From: Cellulomonas fimi
Lineage (GTDB): Bacteria > Actinomycetota > Actinomycetes > Actinomycetales > Cellulomonadaceae
Length of the DNA stretch: 64,000 bases
Assembly: GCF_028583725.1 (NCBI RefSeq)
Contig: NZ_CP110680.1
Span: 1,364,001-1,428,000 of the forward strand
Direction: 5' to 3'
The position numbers and the translations under genes are program-made. A model generated the notes under the pieces. The model was not told where the DNA came from and did no database searches. It saw nothing but the letters and a program-made list of their open reading frames with translations. Shown here piece after piece: positions 1-7,586 of the stretch; positions within the stretch are counted from its first letter, which is position 1; every line of letters begins with the position of its first letter.

Positions 1-375
1 CTCGGCATCCCGCGCGCCCGGCAGCAGTGGCGGATCGTCCTGCCCCAGGCCATGCGCACGATCGTGCCGACGTCGGTCAACGAGATCATCGGACTGGTCA
101 AGGGCACGTCCGTCGTCTACGTCCTCGCGTACGGCGAGCTGTTCTACACGGTCGGCGTCATCTACGGGCGCAACCTCCAGGTCGTCCCGCTGCTGCTCGT
201 CGCGGGCATCTGGTACCTCGTCCTCACGACGGCCCTCACGATCGCCCAGTTCTACCTGGAGCGGTACTACGCCCGGGGGGCGCTGCGGACCCTGCCGCCC
301 ACACCCCTGCAGAAGGCGCGGCGTGCCGTGCGGACGTCATGGACCCGGATCGCCACCCGGGGAGGTGCGGCATGA
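1..375 (+). CDS. Amino-acid ABC transporter permease, C-terminal part (5' end outside window)
   Basis: The frame is open from base 1 and ends at TGA 373-375, so only the last 124 residues are visible. They begin with the EAA-type loop (LGIPRARQQWRIVLPQAMR), followed by two hydrophobic segments and a basic tail. This is the usual C-terminus of a polar amino acid (HAAT family) permease. Its stop overlaps the start of the ATPase gene (ATGA at 372-375), so the two are co-translated. The ATPase and a solute-binding lipoprotein follow in the same direction. The substrate is not determined, but the downstream oxidoreductases suggest a sulfur-containing or N-methylated amino acid. Confidence 0.9.
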   Translation, partial: LGIPRARQQWRIVLPQAMRTIVPTSVNEIIGLVKGTSVVYVLAYGELFYTVGVIYGRNLQVVPLLLVAGIWYLVLTTALTIAQFYLERYYARGALRTLPPTPLQKARRAVRTSWTRIATRGGAA

Positions 376-1178
376 CCGCCACGACCGTGACCGCACGGAC
401 CGGCACGACGCAGCCGACCGGTGGGCTGCTCGAGGTGCACGGCGTGCACAAGTCCTACGGAACGCTCGAGGTGCTCCAGGGCGTCGACCTCGTGGTCCGG
501 CCCGGCGAGGTGACCGTCGTCATCGGCCCGTCGGGCTCCGGGAAGTCGACGCTGCTGCGGGTGATCAACCACCTGGAGAAGGTGGACCGCGGGTTCGTCG
601 CGCTCGACGGCGACCTCATCGGGTACGCCCGCCGTGGTGACTCGCTGCGCGAGCTCAAGGAGAAGGACATCCTGCGGCAGCGCACCCAGATCGGGTTCGT
701 CTTCCAGTCCTTCAACCTGTTCCCGCACCTCACGGCGCTCGAGAATGTCACCGAGGCGCCGATCTCCGCCCAGGGCCGGCCGCGCGCCGAGGTCGAGGCG
801 GAGGCGCTCGCCCTGCTGGAGCGCGTCGGCCTCGCCGACAAGGCCCACGCCCGCCCGCGCCAGCTCTCCGGAGGCCAGCAGCAGCGGGTCGCGATCGCGC
901 GCGCCCTCGCGACCCGGCCCAAGGTGCTGCTGTTCGACGAGCCGACCTCCGCGCTCGACCCCGAGCTCGTCGGTGAGGTCCTCGACGTCATCCAGGACCT
1001 CGCGCACGGCGGCACGACCATCGTGCTCGTCACGCACGAGATCGCGTTCGCCCGGCAGATCGCGGACACCGTCGTCTTCATGGACGGCGGCCGGATCGTC
1101 GAGCAGGGCCCGCCCGCCCAGGTGCTCGACCACCCCGCCCACGCCCGGACCCGGGCGTTCCTCGACAAGGTCCTGTGA
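372..1178 (+). CDS. Amino-acid ABC transporter ATP-binding protein
   Basis: A 268-residue ATPase that powers the importer encoded on either side. Walker A is GPSGSGKST (about residues 53-61), the Q-loop region reads FQSFNLFPH, the signature is LSGGQQQR and Walker B is VLLFDEPTSALDPE. Together with the H-loop VTHE these place it in the GlnQ/HisP group. ATG 372 is chosen because it overlaps the permease stop; an upstream in-frame extension would run back through the permease. Residues 1-20 are a poorly conserved Thr-rich extension. Family is certain; substrate is not. Confidence 0.93.
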   Translation: MTATTVTARTGTTQPTGGLLEVHGVHKSYGTLEVLQGVDLVVRPGEVTVVIGPSGSGKSTLLRVINHLEKVDRGFVALDGDLIGYARRGDSLRELKEKDILRQRTQIGFVFQSFNLFPHLTALENVTEAPISAQGRPRAEVEAEALALLERVGLADKAHARPRQLSGGQQQRVAIARALATRPKVLLFDEPTSALDPELVGEVLDVIQDLAHGGTTIVLVTHEIAFARQIADTVVFMDGGRIVEQGPPAQVLDHPAHARTRAFLDKVL

Positions 1179-1257
1179 CCCCGTCGACCCCCGCACCACC
1201 CCGCACGACCCGACCCCACCGTCCCCGCCCCGAGGGACCACACGAGAGGCACCACCC

Positions 1258-2274
1258 ATGACCCGCACGATCGGCGCACGCCGAGCCCCCGGACGCACGC
1301 GGCTCCTCGCCGCGGCCGTCGCCCTCCCGCTGCTCGTCACGCTCGCCGCCTGCTCGTCGAGCGCGGACGCGGAGGAGCCGGCCGGTGGCAGCGACCTCGC
1401 CGAGGCCGCGGAGAAGGCCGGCCTCGAGGTCAACACGACCGCCGACCAGGACCGCATCCACACGACCGAGTCGGCGGAGGCGATCGCGCTCCTGCCCGAC
1501 GCCTACCAGGACGTCGACACGCTCACGGTGTCGGTGTCGGCGTACGTCGCGCCGCTCGCGTTCCTAGCGGACGACGAGAAGACGCCCATCGGCAACGAGA
1601 CCGACATCGCGCAGCTCATCGGCGACGCGCTCGGCAAGAAGATCGAGTGGGAGGTCAAGGCGTGGGCCGACTGGCCGCTCGCGCTGCAGTCCGGCGACGT
1701 CGACGCGTCGATCTCCAACATCACCGTGACCGAGGAGCGCAAGGAGCTCTACGACTTCGCGTCGTACCGCGTCGACCAGCTCGGCTGGCTGACCCGCGCG
1801 GACTCCGACCTCGAGTCGATCACCGAGCCCGCCGACATCGCGGGCCTCACGGTCGCCGTCGGCTCCGGCACCAACCAGGAGAAGATCCTGCTGGCGTGGG
1901 ACGAGCAGAACAAGGCCGCGGGCCTCGAGCCGGTCACGGTCGAGTACTTCGAGAACGACGGCGACACGATCCTCGCGCTGCAGTCCGGCCGCATCGACGT
2001 CTCGTTCGGCCCGAACGCGACGGCCGCCTACAAGGTGCGCGTCTCGCCCGACGAGTTCAAGGTCGTCGGCACGCTGAACGGCGGCTGGCCGAACACCGCG
2101 CAGATCGCCGCCGCGACGCTCAAGGGCAACGGCCTGTCGGCCGCCTTCACCGCGGCGCTCAACCACGCGATCGAGGACGGCTCCTACGCGAAGGTGCTCG
2201 AGCGCTGGGGCCTGCAGGACGAGGCGATCGAGAAGTCCGAGGAGAACCCGCCCGGACTGCCCAAGACCGAGTGA
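1258..2274 (+). CDS. Amino-acid ABC transporter solute-binding lipoprotein
   Basis: A 338-residue extracytoplasmic binding protein (SBP_bac_3 type). The N-terminus has a basic region, a hydrophobic stretch and the lipobox LAAC, so it should be lipid-anchored outside the membrane. The mature part carries typical family segments such as GNETDIAQLIGDALG, ISNITVTEERK and AVGSGTNQEK. An AGAGGCACC ribosome site lies ahead of ATG 1258. It is the third gene of the importer, 79 bp after the ATPase. A strong hairpin follows its stop, which may lower expression of the downstream enzyme genes relative to this abundant protein. Confidence 0.92.
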   Translation: MTRTIGARRAPGRTRLLAAAVALPLLVTLAACSSSADAEEPAGGSDLAEAAEKAGLEVNTTADQDRIHTTESAEAIALLPDAYQDVDTLTVSVSAYVAPLAFLADDEKTPIGNETDIAQLIGDALGKKIEWEVKAWADWPLALQSGDVDASISNITVTEERKELYDFASYRVDQLGWLTRADSDLESITEPADIAGLTVAVGSGTNQEKILLAWDEQNKAAGLEPVTVEYFENDGDTILALQSGRIDVSFGPNATAAYKVRVSPDEFKVVGTLNGGWPNTAQIAAATLKGNGLSAAFTAALNHAIEDGSYAKVLERWGLQDEAIEKSEENPPGLPKTE

Positions 2275-2331
2275 GAGACCCGCGAGGGACCTCCTCGACC
2301 AGACCGGTCCCTGGGGGACGGTGACCGGTCG

Positions 2332-2366
2332 CGGGGCCGGTCGGGTGCGGCGCCCGACCGGCCCCG
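2332..2366 (+). terminator. Intra-operon GC hairpin (partial terminator or processing site)
   Basis: Bases 2332-2345 (CGGGGCCGGTCGGG) pair perfectly with 2353-2366 around the loop TGCGGCG, a 14-bp stem. No U-run follows, so this may be a leaky terminator or an RNA-stabilising 3' end behind the binding-protein gene. Confidence 0.5.
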
Positions 2367-2411
2367 TCCCCCCAACCCGTCGCAGCCCCCGTGCGACCGA
2401 AGGAGTAAGCG

Positions 2412-3590
2412 ATGAGTGCAGCCGTGGACCACGTCGTCGTCGGCGGCGGCGTCATGGGCGCGGCCGCGGCCTGGCAGCTCGCCCGGCGCGGACGCGACGT
2501 CGTGCTGCTCGAGCGGTTCGGCCCCGGGCACGCGCACGGCGCGTCGCACGGCAGCGGCCGGATCTACCGCACGACCTACGCGCAGGCCGACTACCTCGAC
2601 CTCGCGCAGGAGGCGCTGCCGCTGTGGTCGGCCGTGGCCGACGAGGCGGGCGTCCCGCCCGTGCTCAAGCACACCGACGGGATCAGCCACGGGGGTCCGG
2701 CGGCCGACGAGATCGCCGAGGCGCTGCGAGCACGCGGCGTGCCCGCGCGCTGGGTCGAGCCCGACGAGGCCGCCGAGCGGTGGCCCGGCCTGCGGTTCGA
2801 GACGCGCGTGCTGCACGAGAGCCGGACCGCCGGCCGGGTGCACGCCGACCGGGCGGTCGCGGCGCTGCAGGCGGCGGCCCGTGCGCACGGCGGCGACGTC
2901 CGGCACGACACGCAGGTCACCGGCCTGGTCGACGTCCCGGGCGGCGTCCTCGTCCGGACCACGACGGGCGAGGTCGTCGCGCGCAGCGTCGTCGTCGCCG
3001 TCGGTGCCTGGACGCAGCGTCTGCTGACGGGAGCGGGTGCCGGTCTCGGCGACGCGGCCGCGGTCGCCGACGGGTTGCCGTCGCTCGTCGTCACGCAGGA
3101 GCAGCCCGCGCACTTCGCGCTGCGCACCGCCGCGCCGACGCCCGAGTCGTGGCCCGTGTTCACGCACCAGCCGCTCGACCCCGACGGCTGGCCGAGCGGC
3201 ACGTACGGGCTCGTCGACCCCGTCGAGGGGCTCAAGATCGGCTTCCACGGCGTCGGACCCGTGACAGACCCCGACCGGCGGACCTACCAGCCCGAGCCCG
3301 GCCAGCTCGCGCAGCTCCGGCAGTACGTGCGCACGTGGGTACCGGGCGCCGACCCCGACTCCTTCGGGCCCGTGTCCTGCACCTACACGACGACGCCCGA
3401 CCACGACTTCGTGCTCGACCGGCGCGGCCGCGTGGTCGTCGCCGCGGGGTTCTCCGGGCACGGCTTCAAGTTCGCGCCCGCCGTCGGGCGGGTGCTCGCC
3501 GACCTCGCGACCGAGGACCCCGACGGGCCGACGCGTGCCACAGCCGCGCGGTTCGCGCTCCACCGCACCGCCCAGCCCGCCCGTTCCTGA
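2412..3590 (+). CDS. FAD-dependent amine oxidase, sarcosine oxidase / N-methyltryptophan oxidase family
   Basis: A 392-residue flavoprotein of the monomeric sarcosine oxidase (MSOX/SolA) family, which oxidises N-methyl amino acids to imine plus hydrogen peroxide. The dinucleotide-binding fold starts at residue 6 (VVVGGGVMGAAAAW). HGASHGSGR corresponds to the family's N-terminal flavin-contact loop. The late segment GPVSCTYTTTPDHDF contains the cysteine that covalently holds FAD in MSOX, and FSGHGFKFAPAVG near the C-terminus is diagnostic. Start ATG 2412 follows AAGGAG. It lies between an importer and three FMN monooxygenases, suggesting catabolism of the imported compound. The exact substrate is unknown. 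Confidence 0.88.
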   Translation: MSAAVDHVVVGGGVMGAAAAWQLARRGRDVVLLERFGPGHAHGASHGSGRIYRTTYAQADYLDLAQEALPLWSAVADEAGVPPVLKHTDGISHGGPAADEIAEALRARGVPARWVEPDEAAERWPGLRFETRVLHESRTAGRVHADRAVAALQAAARAHGGDVRHDTQVTGLVDVPGGVLVRTTTGEVVARSVVVAVGAWTQRLLTGAGAGLGDAAAVADGLPSLVVTQEQPAHFALRTAAPTPESWPVFTHQPLDPDGWPSGTYGLVDPVEGLKIGFHGVGPVTDPDRRTYQPEPGQLAQLRQYVRTWVPGADPDSFGPVSCTYTTTPDHDFVLDRRGRVVVAAGFSGHGFKFAPAVGRVLADLATEDPDGPTRATAARFALHRTAQPARS

Positions 3591-3737
3591 CCACCCGTCC
3601 CAGCCCGCCGTCCCGACCCGACCCCCCGTCCATGACCACGCGCACCCGACGACTCGCATCCGACCGCCCCCGCCCGCACCGGTGCGCGAGACCACGCCGC
3701 CCCGCGGCCTCCGCAGCACCACGACGACAGGACCGCC

Positions 3738-5051
3738 ATGAGCCCCACCACCTCCGCCCGCCGCGTCCCGCTCTCGATCCTCGACCTCGCCGTCGTCGCC
3801 GACGGCGCGACCGGCCAGGACGCGATCCGCGCGAGCCTCGACCTCGCCGTGCGGGCCGACGCGCTCGGCTACCGCCGGTTCTGGTTCGCCGAGCACCACC
3901 TCGCGCCCGGGGTCGCGTCGGCGTCGCCCGCGGTGCTCGCGGCCCTCACGGCGGAGCGGACGCGGCGCATCAAGGTCGGGTCGGGCGCGGTGCTGCTCAG
4001 CACGACGAGCCCGCTCATCGCCGCCGAGCAGTTCGGCGCCATCGCAGCGCTGCACCCCGGGCGCGTCGACCTCGGCCTCGGCCGCGCGTTCACGCCCCCG
4101 CCGGCGTCGGGCGGTGCCACCGCGGTCGCCGTCACCGCGTCCGCGGCCGTCGCCGCGGAGGACTCGGTCGCCGCGGACGCGCCGGTCGCCGCGGACGCGC
4201 CGGTCGCCGCGGTCGTGCCGGTCGCCGCGGTCGTGCCGGTCGCGCCGCCGCGTCGCGAGCCGCAGCCTGCTCGCGACGTCGACGGGCTGCACGTCCCGGC
4301 GGCACCGCCGCTCGACCGCGGTGACTCGGCGCTGCGCGAGCGCTTCCTCGCGCAGACCCGCGTGATCGGGGCGAGCCGCACGTCGGGCGTCTTCCGCGAG
4401 GAGCTCGAGGTCGTGCTCGGGCTGCGCGCGGGGACGTTCCGCGACGCCGACGGCCGCCCCTACGTGAGCCCGCCCGTGGAGGGCGCGGACCTCGACCTGT
4501 GGGTGCTCGCGTCGAGCGGCGGCGAGAGCGCGCGCGTCGCCGGGGAGCTCGGGCTTCCGCTGGCGGCGAACTACCACGTCAGCCCGTCGACCGTGCTCGA
4601 GACCGTCGAGCAGTACCGCTCCGCGTTCCGGCCCGGCGTGCTCGACGCGCCGTACGTCGTGGTGTCCGCCGACGTGCTCGCCGCGGAGACCGACGAGCGC
4701 GCGGCTGAGCTCGCCGACGGGTTCGCGGACTGGGTGCTGTCGATCCGCGGCGGCGGTGGAGCGGCCGCCTATCCGCGTCCCGGAACCGGCATCCGCTGGG
4801 AGGACCGCCCGCAGCACGAGCGTGCGCTGCTGCTCGACCGGGTGAGCACGCGCTTCGTCGGCACCGCCGCGACCGTCGTCGAACGGCTGGAGGCGCTCCA
4901 GCGCGCCACCGGCGCCGACGAGCTGCTGCTGACCACCGAGGTGCACGACCCGGCGGCGCGGGTCCGCTCGTTCGAGCTGATCGCGCAGGCGTGGACCGCG
5001 ATCGCACCGGACGTCGCCGTCGACCGCGAGCCTGCCGCCGCGACCGTCTGA
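3738..5051 (+). CDS. LLM-class flavin-dependent monooxygenase (YtmO/MsnO8-like) with low-complexity insert
   Basis: A 437-residue luciferase-like protein. The N-terminus (SILDLAVVADG, then RFWFAEHH) and LGRAFTPPP match the YtmO/MsnO8-type FMNH2-dependent monooxygenases, which are usually about 330-350 residues. The extra length comes from an Ala/Val/Pro-rich insert at about residues 130-175 built from 18-bp repeats (4149-4238), followed by a Pro/Arg linker. The frame stays open through the insert and the conserved C-terminal half resumes afterwards. In Bacillus, ytmO sits in a sulfur amino acid operon with an importer, which resembles this context. Substrate unknown. Confidence 0.85.
   Translation: MSPTTSARRVPLSILDLAVVADGATGQDAIRASLDLAVRADALGYRRFWFAEHHLAPGVASASPAVLAALTAERTRRIKVGSGAVLLSTTSPLIAAEQFGAIAALHPGRVDLGLGRAFTPPPASGGATAVAVTASAAVAAEDSVAADAPVAADAPVAAVVPVAAVVPVAPPRREPQPARDVDGLHVPAAPPLDRGDSALRERFLAQTRVIGASRTSGVFREELEVVLGLRAGTFRDADGRPYVSPPVEGADLDLWVLASSGGESARVAGELGLPLAANYHVSPSTVLETVEQYRSAFRPGVLDAPYVVVSADVLAAETDERAAELADGFADWVLSIRGGGGAAAYPRPGTGIRWEDRPQHERALLLDRVSTRFVGTAATVVERLEALQRATGADELLLTTEVHDPAARVRSFELIAQAWTAIAPDVAVDREPAAATV
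4149..4238 (+). repeat. Five in-frame 18-bp tandem repeats inside the monooxygenase gene
   Basis: Units begin at 4149, 4167, 4185, 4203 and 4221, each based on GTCGCCGCGGACGCGCCG; the first copy is diverged. They encode VAADAP or VAAVVP hexapeptides. A multiple of three keeps the frame when copies are gained or lost. Confidence 0.9.
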
Positions 5052-5138
5052 CCCGCCCACGCGACCGACCGCGTCGGCCGACCCCGACCCGACCCCGACC
5101 CGACCCCACCGCGCCCCACCCGAGAGCAGGAGAGACCC

Positions 5139-6248
5139 GTGCCCGTCGAGTTCCTCGGCATCGCCACCACGAGCGACGCCTCCGAGACGTCCGAGCGCAC
5201 CACCGCGCCCTTCGACCGCCAGTACCTCGAGCGGATCGTCCGCACGCACGAGGAGTACGGCTGGACGCGCGTGCTGTTCGCGTACGGGTCGTCGGGTCCG
5301 GAGCCGTCGGCGCTGCTCGCGCACGCCGCCGCGCGCACCGAGACGATCGAGCTGCTGCTCGCGCACCGGCCCAACGTCTCGTACCCGACGTTCGCCGCGA
5401 AGTCGTTCGCGACGCTCGACCAGCTCTCCGAGGGTCGGCTGTCGGTGCACTTCATCACGGGTGGCAACGACCACGAGCAGCAGCGCGAGGGCGACACGCT
5501 CACGAAGGACGAGCGGTACGCGCGCACCCGGGAGTACATCCAGGTCGTCAAGAAGGCGTGGGCCAGCCGGGAGGCGTTCGACCACTCCGGCGAGTTCTAC
5601 GAGTTCCGTGACTTCGTCCTCGACGTGACGCCGTACGAGGGACGGACCCCGACGATCTCGTTCGGCGGCTCGTCGGACGCCGCGTACCGGGTCGGCGCGG
5701 CGGAGGCCGACATCTTCGCCGTCTGGGGCGAGCCGCTCGACCGCACCGCCGAGCAGATCGCGCGCATCCACCGCGAGGCCGCCGCCGCGGGTCGGACCAC
5801 CCCGCCCCGCATCCACGCCGCGTTCCGGCCGATCATCGCGCCGACCGAGGAGCTCGCCTGGGAGAAGGCGCACGCGATCCTCGGGCGGATCGAGGGCCGC
5901 AAGGCCGCGCTCGGTGGCTCGCTCAGCCGTCGCCACCCGATCGACGCGCCGCAGAACACCGGGTCCCAGCGACTGCTGGAGATCGCCGCGCAGGGTGAGC
6001 GGTTCGACACCGCGCTGTGGACGGCCACCGCGAAGGCGACCGGCGGGGCGGGTAACTCCAACGCGCTCGTCGGGACGCCCGAGACCGTCGCGCAGGCGCT
6101 GCTCGCGTACTACGACCTCGGCGTCCGCGTGATCTCCGCGCGCGGGTACGACCTGCTGCACGACGCCGCCGACTTCGGTCGCTACGTCATCCCGCTCGTC
6201 CGCGAGGGGGTCGCCGAGCGCGACGCCGCCGCGTCGAAGGCCGCCTGA
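5139..6248 (+). CDS. LLM-class flavin-dependent monooxygenase, SsuD/NtaA-like
   Basis: A 369-residue member of the alkanesulfonate monooxygenase (SsuD) branch of the luciferase-like family. Typical segments are TIELLLAHRPNVSYPTFAAK, LDQLSEGRLSVHFITGG and the late serine-rich phosphate loop ISFGGSSDAAYRVG. Such enzymes use FMNH2 and oxygen to cleave C-S or C-N bonds; a separate flavin reductase is needed and none is in this window. GTG 5139 is preceded by AGCAGGAGAG. It is separated from the next monooxygenase gene by only 11 bp, so they form one operon. The substrate cannot be read from sequence. Confidence 0.87.
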   Translation: MPVEFLGIATTSDASETSERTTAPFDRQYLERIVRTHEEYGWTRVLFAYGSSGPEPSALLAHAAARTETIELLLAHRPNVSYPTFAAKSFATLDQLSEGRLSVHFITGGNDHEQQREGDTLTKDERYARTREYIQVVKKAWASREAFDHSGEFYEFRDFVLDVTPYEGRTPTISFGGSSDAAYRVGAAEADIFAVWGEPLDRTAEQIARIHREAAAAGRTTPPRIHAAFRPIIAPTEELAWEKAHAILGRIEGRKAALGGSLSRRHPIDAPQNTGSQRLLEIAAQGERFDTALWTATAKATGGAGNSNALVGTPETVAQALLAYYDLGVRVISARGYDLLHDAADFGRYVIPLVREGVAERDAAASKAA

Positions 6249-6259
6249 GGGGACCCGCG

Positions 6260-7378
6260 ATGCGCTTCCAGCTGCTCGACATCGTCTTCAACCCGCCGCA
6301 CCCCGTCACGGGTGAGGCCGTCCCGCCGTCCGACCGGCTCCAGCGCGTCATCGACCACGCGGTCCTCGCCGAGGACCTGGGGTTCGACTCGTTCGCCGTG
6401 GGGGAGCGGCACGCGGGCGACGTGCTGTCGTCCGCGCCGACCGTCATCCTCGGCGCCGTCGCCGCCAGCACGTCGCGGATCCTGCTCTCGACCGGCGTCA
6501 CGGTGCTGTCGCTGCTCGACCCCGTGCGGGTCGCCGAGGACCTCGCGACGGTCGACCAGCTCAGCCGCGGGCGGCTCGAGATCGTCATCGGCAAGGGCAA
6601 CGAGGTGCTCCAGTACCCGCTGCTCGGGCTCGACATCGCGAAGCAGTACGAGTACCTGGAGGAGAACTACGAGCTCCTGCGGCTCCTGCTGTCCGGCGAG
6701 GACGTCTCCTGGGAGGGGCGGCACCGCCCGTCGCTCGAGCACGCCACCACCCTGCCGCGGCCGTTCGACGGGCCGTTCCGCATCTGGCACGGGTCCGCGA
6801 CGTCGCGGTTCGCCGTCGAGCTCGCCGCGCGGTGGGGCGACCCGATCGTCTCCGCCAACGCGCTGCAGCCGCGCGAGAACTACCAGGTGCTCATCGACCA
6901 CTACCGCGAGCAGTACGCCGCGCACGGACACGACCCGCGGTACGCGTACGTCGGGTCCGGGTCCGGCGGGCTGTTCCTCGCCGACACCACGGAGGAGGCC
7001 GTCGAGCAGTTCCGGCCGCTGTACGAGGGGCTGGTCCGCGCCCAGGACGCGCGCCGCCACGACCCCGCGGCGGTCGGCAAGGTGACGAGCTTCCGCACGA
7101 TCGAGGAGGCCGTCGAGCGCGGGCCCGCGCTCGTCGGGTCGCCCGAGCGCGTCGCGGAGAAGATCCTCGACTACCACCGCTCCTACGGGCACGACCTGCA
7201 GTCCGTCTCCGTCAACCACCTGCTGGAACCGTCGCGGCAGGAGGAGGTGCTGCGCCGCTTCGCCGAGGAGGTCGTACCCCTCGTGCAGGCCGAGGTCGGC
7301 ACGACGCTGTGGTCGGAGGCCGACGAGCGTCGCGCCGCCGGGTTCACCGCCACGACGTCGGTGCCGCAGCCGGCCTGA
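6260..7378 (+). CDS. LLM-class flavin-dependent monooxygenase (CE1758-like)
   Basis: A 372-residue luciferase-like protein starting MRFQLLDIVFNPPHP, with GERHAGDVLSSAP, a LSTGVTVLSLLDP strand and IVIGKGNEVLQYPLLGLD. It resembles the actinobacterial CE1758-type FMN monooxygenases. It lies 11 bp after the SsuD-like gene and ends the transporter-oxidoreductase operon; a 10-bp-stem hairpin follows at 7389-7427. Three different monooxygenases and one amine oxidase behind one importer suggest stepwise breakdown or a broad substrate set. Confidence 0.85.
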   Translation: MRFQLLDIVFNPPHPVTGEAVPPSDRLQRVIDHAVLAEDLGFDSFAVGERHAGDVLSSAPTVILGAVAASTSRILLSTGVTVLSLLDPVRVAEDLATVDQLSRGRLEIVIGKGNEVLQYPLLGLDIAKQYEYLEENYELLRLLLSGEDVSWEGRHRPSLEHATTLPRPFDGPFRIWHGSATSRFAVELAARWGDPIVSANALQPRENYQVLIDHYREQYAAHGHDPRYAYVGSGSGGLFLADTTEEAVEQFRPLYEGLVRAQDARRHDPAAVGKVTSFRTIEEAVERGPALVGSPERVAEKILDYHRSYGHDLQSVSVNHLLEPSRQEEVLRRFAEEVVPLVQAEVGTTLWSEADERRAAGFTATTSVPQPA

Positions 7379-7388
7379 CACCCGGACG

Positions 7389-7427
7389 GGCCGTCCCGTC
7401 GCCGTCGGGGGACCCGGCGGGACGGCC
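7389..7427 (+). terminator. Hairpin after the monooxygenase operon
   Basis: Bases 7389-7398 (GGCCGTCCCG) pair perfectly with 7418-7427 around a 19-nt loop, 11 bp after the last stop codon. No U-tract, as is common in GC-rich actinobacteria. Confidence 0.5.
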
Positions 7428-7586
7428 TCCGGACCCTGGTCCGACGTCGCGGACGCGAGGCCGTGCCGGTGCTGCTCGCTGCGCCGCGACGCGTCGACGG
7501 CCGCCGACCGACAAGGCCCGTGGCGCACGGAGGACACCCGCCGAAAGCCGTCGGTCGGACGCGAGCCCGGCTGGCAGGATGCCCGG

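Noticed and set aside
5052..5138. GACCC-rich short repeats between two monooxygenase genes
   Set aside because: Simple composition bias without regular unit or symmetry; no function suggested.
2184..6161. Very long open frame on the minus strand (over 1300 codons)
   Set aside because: It is antisense to four well-supported genes; composition is Arg/Gly/Asp-rich without domains, a normal effect of high GC in codon position 3.
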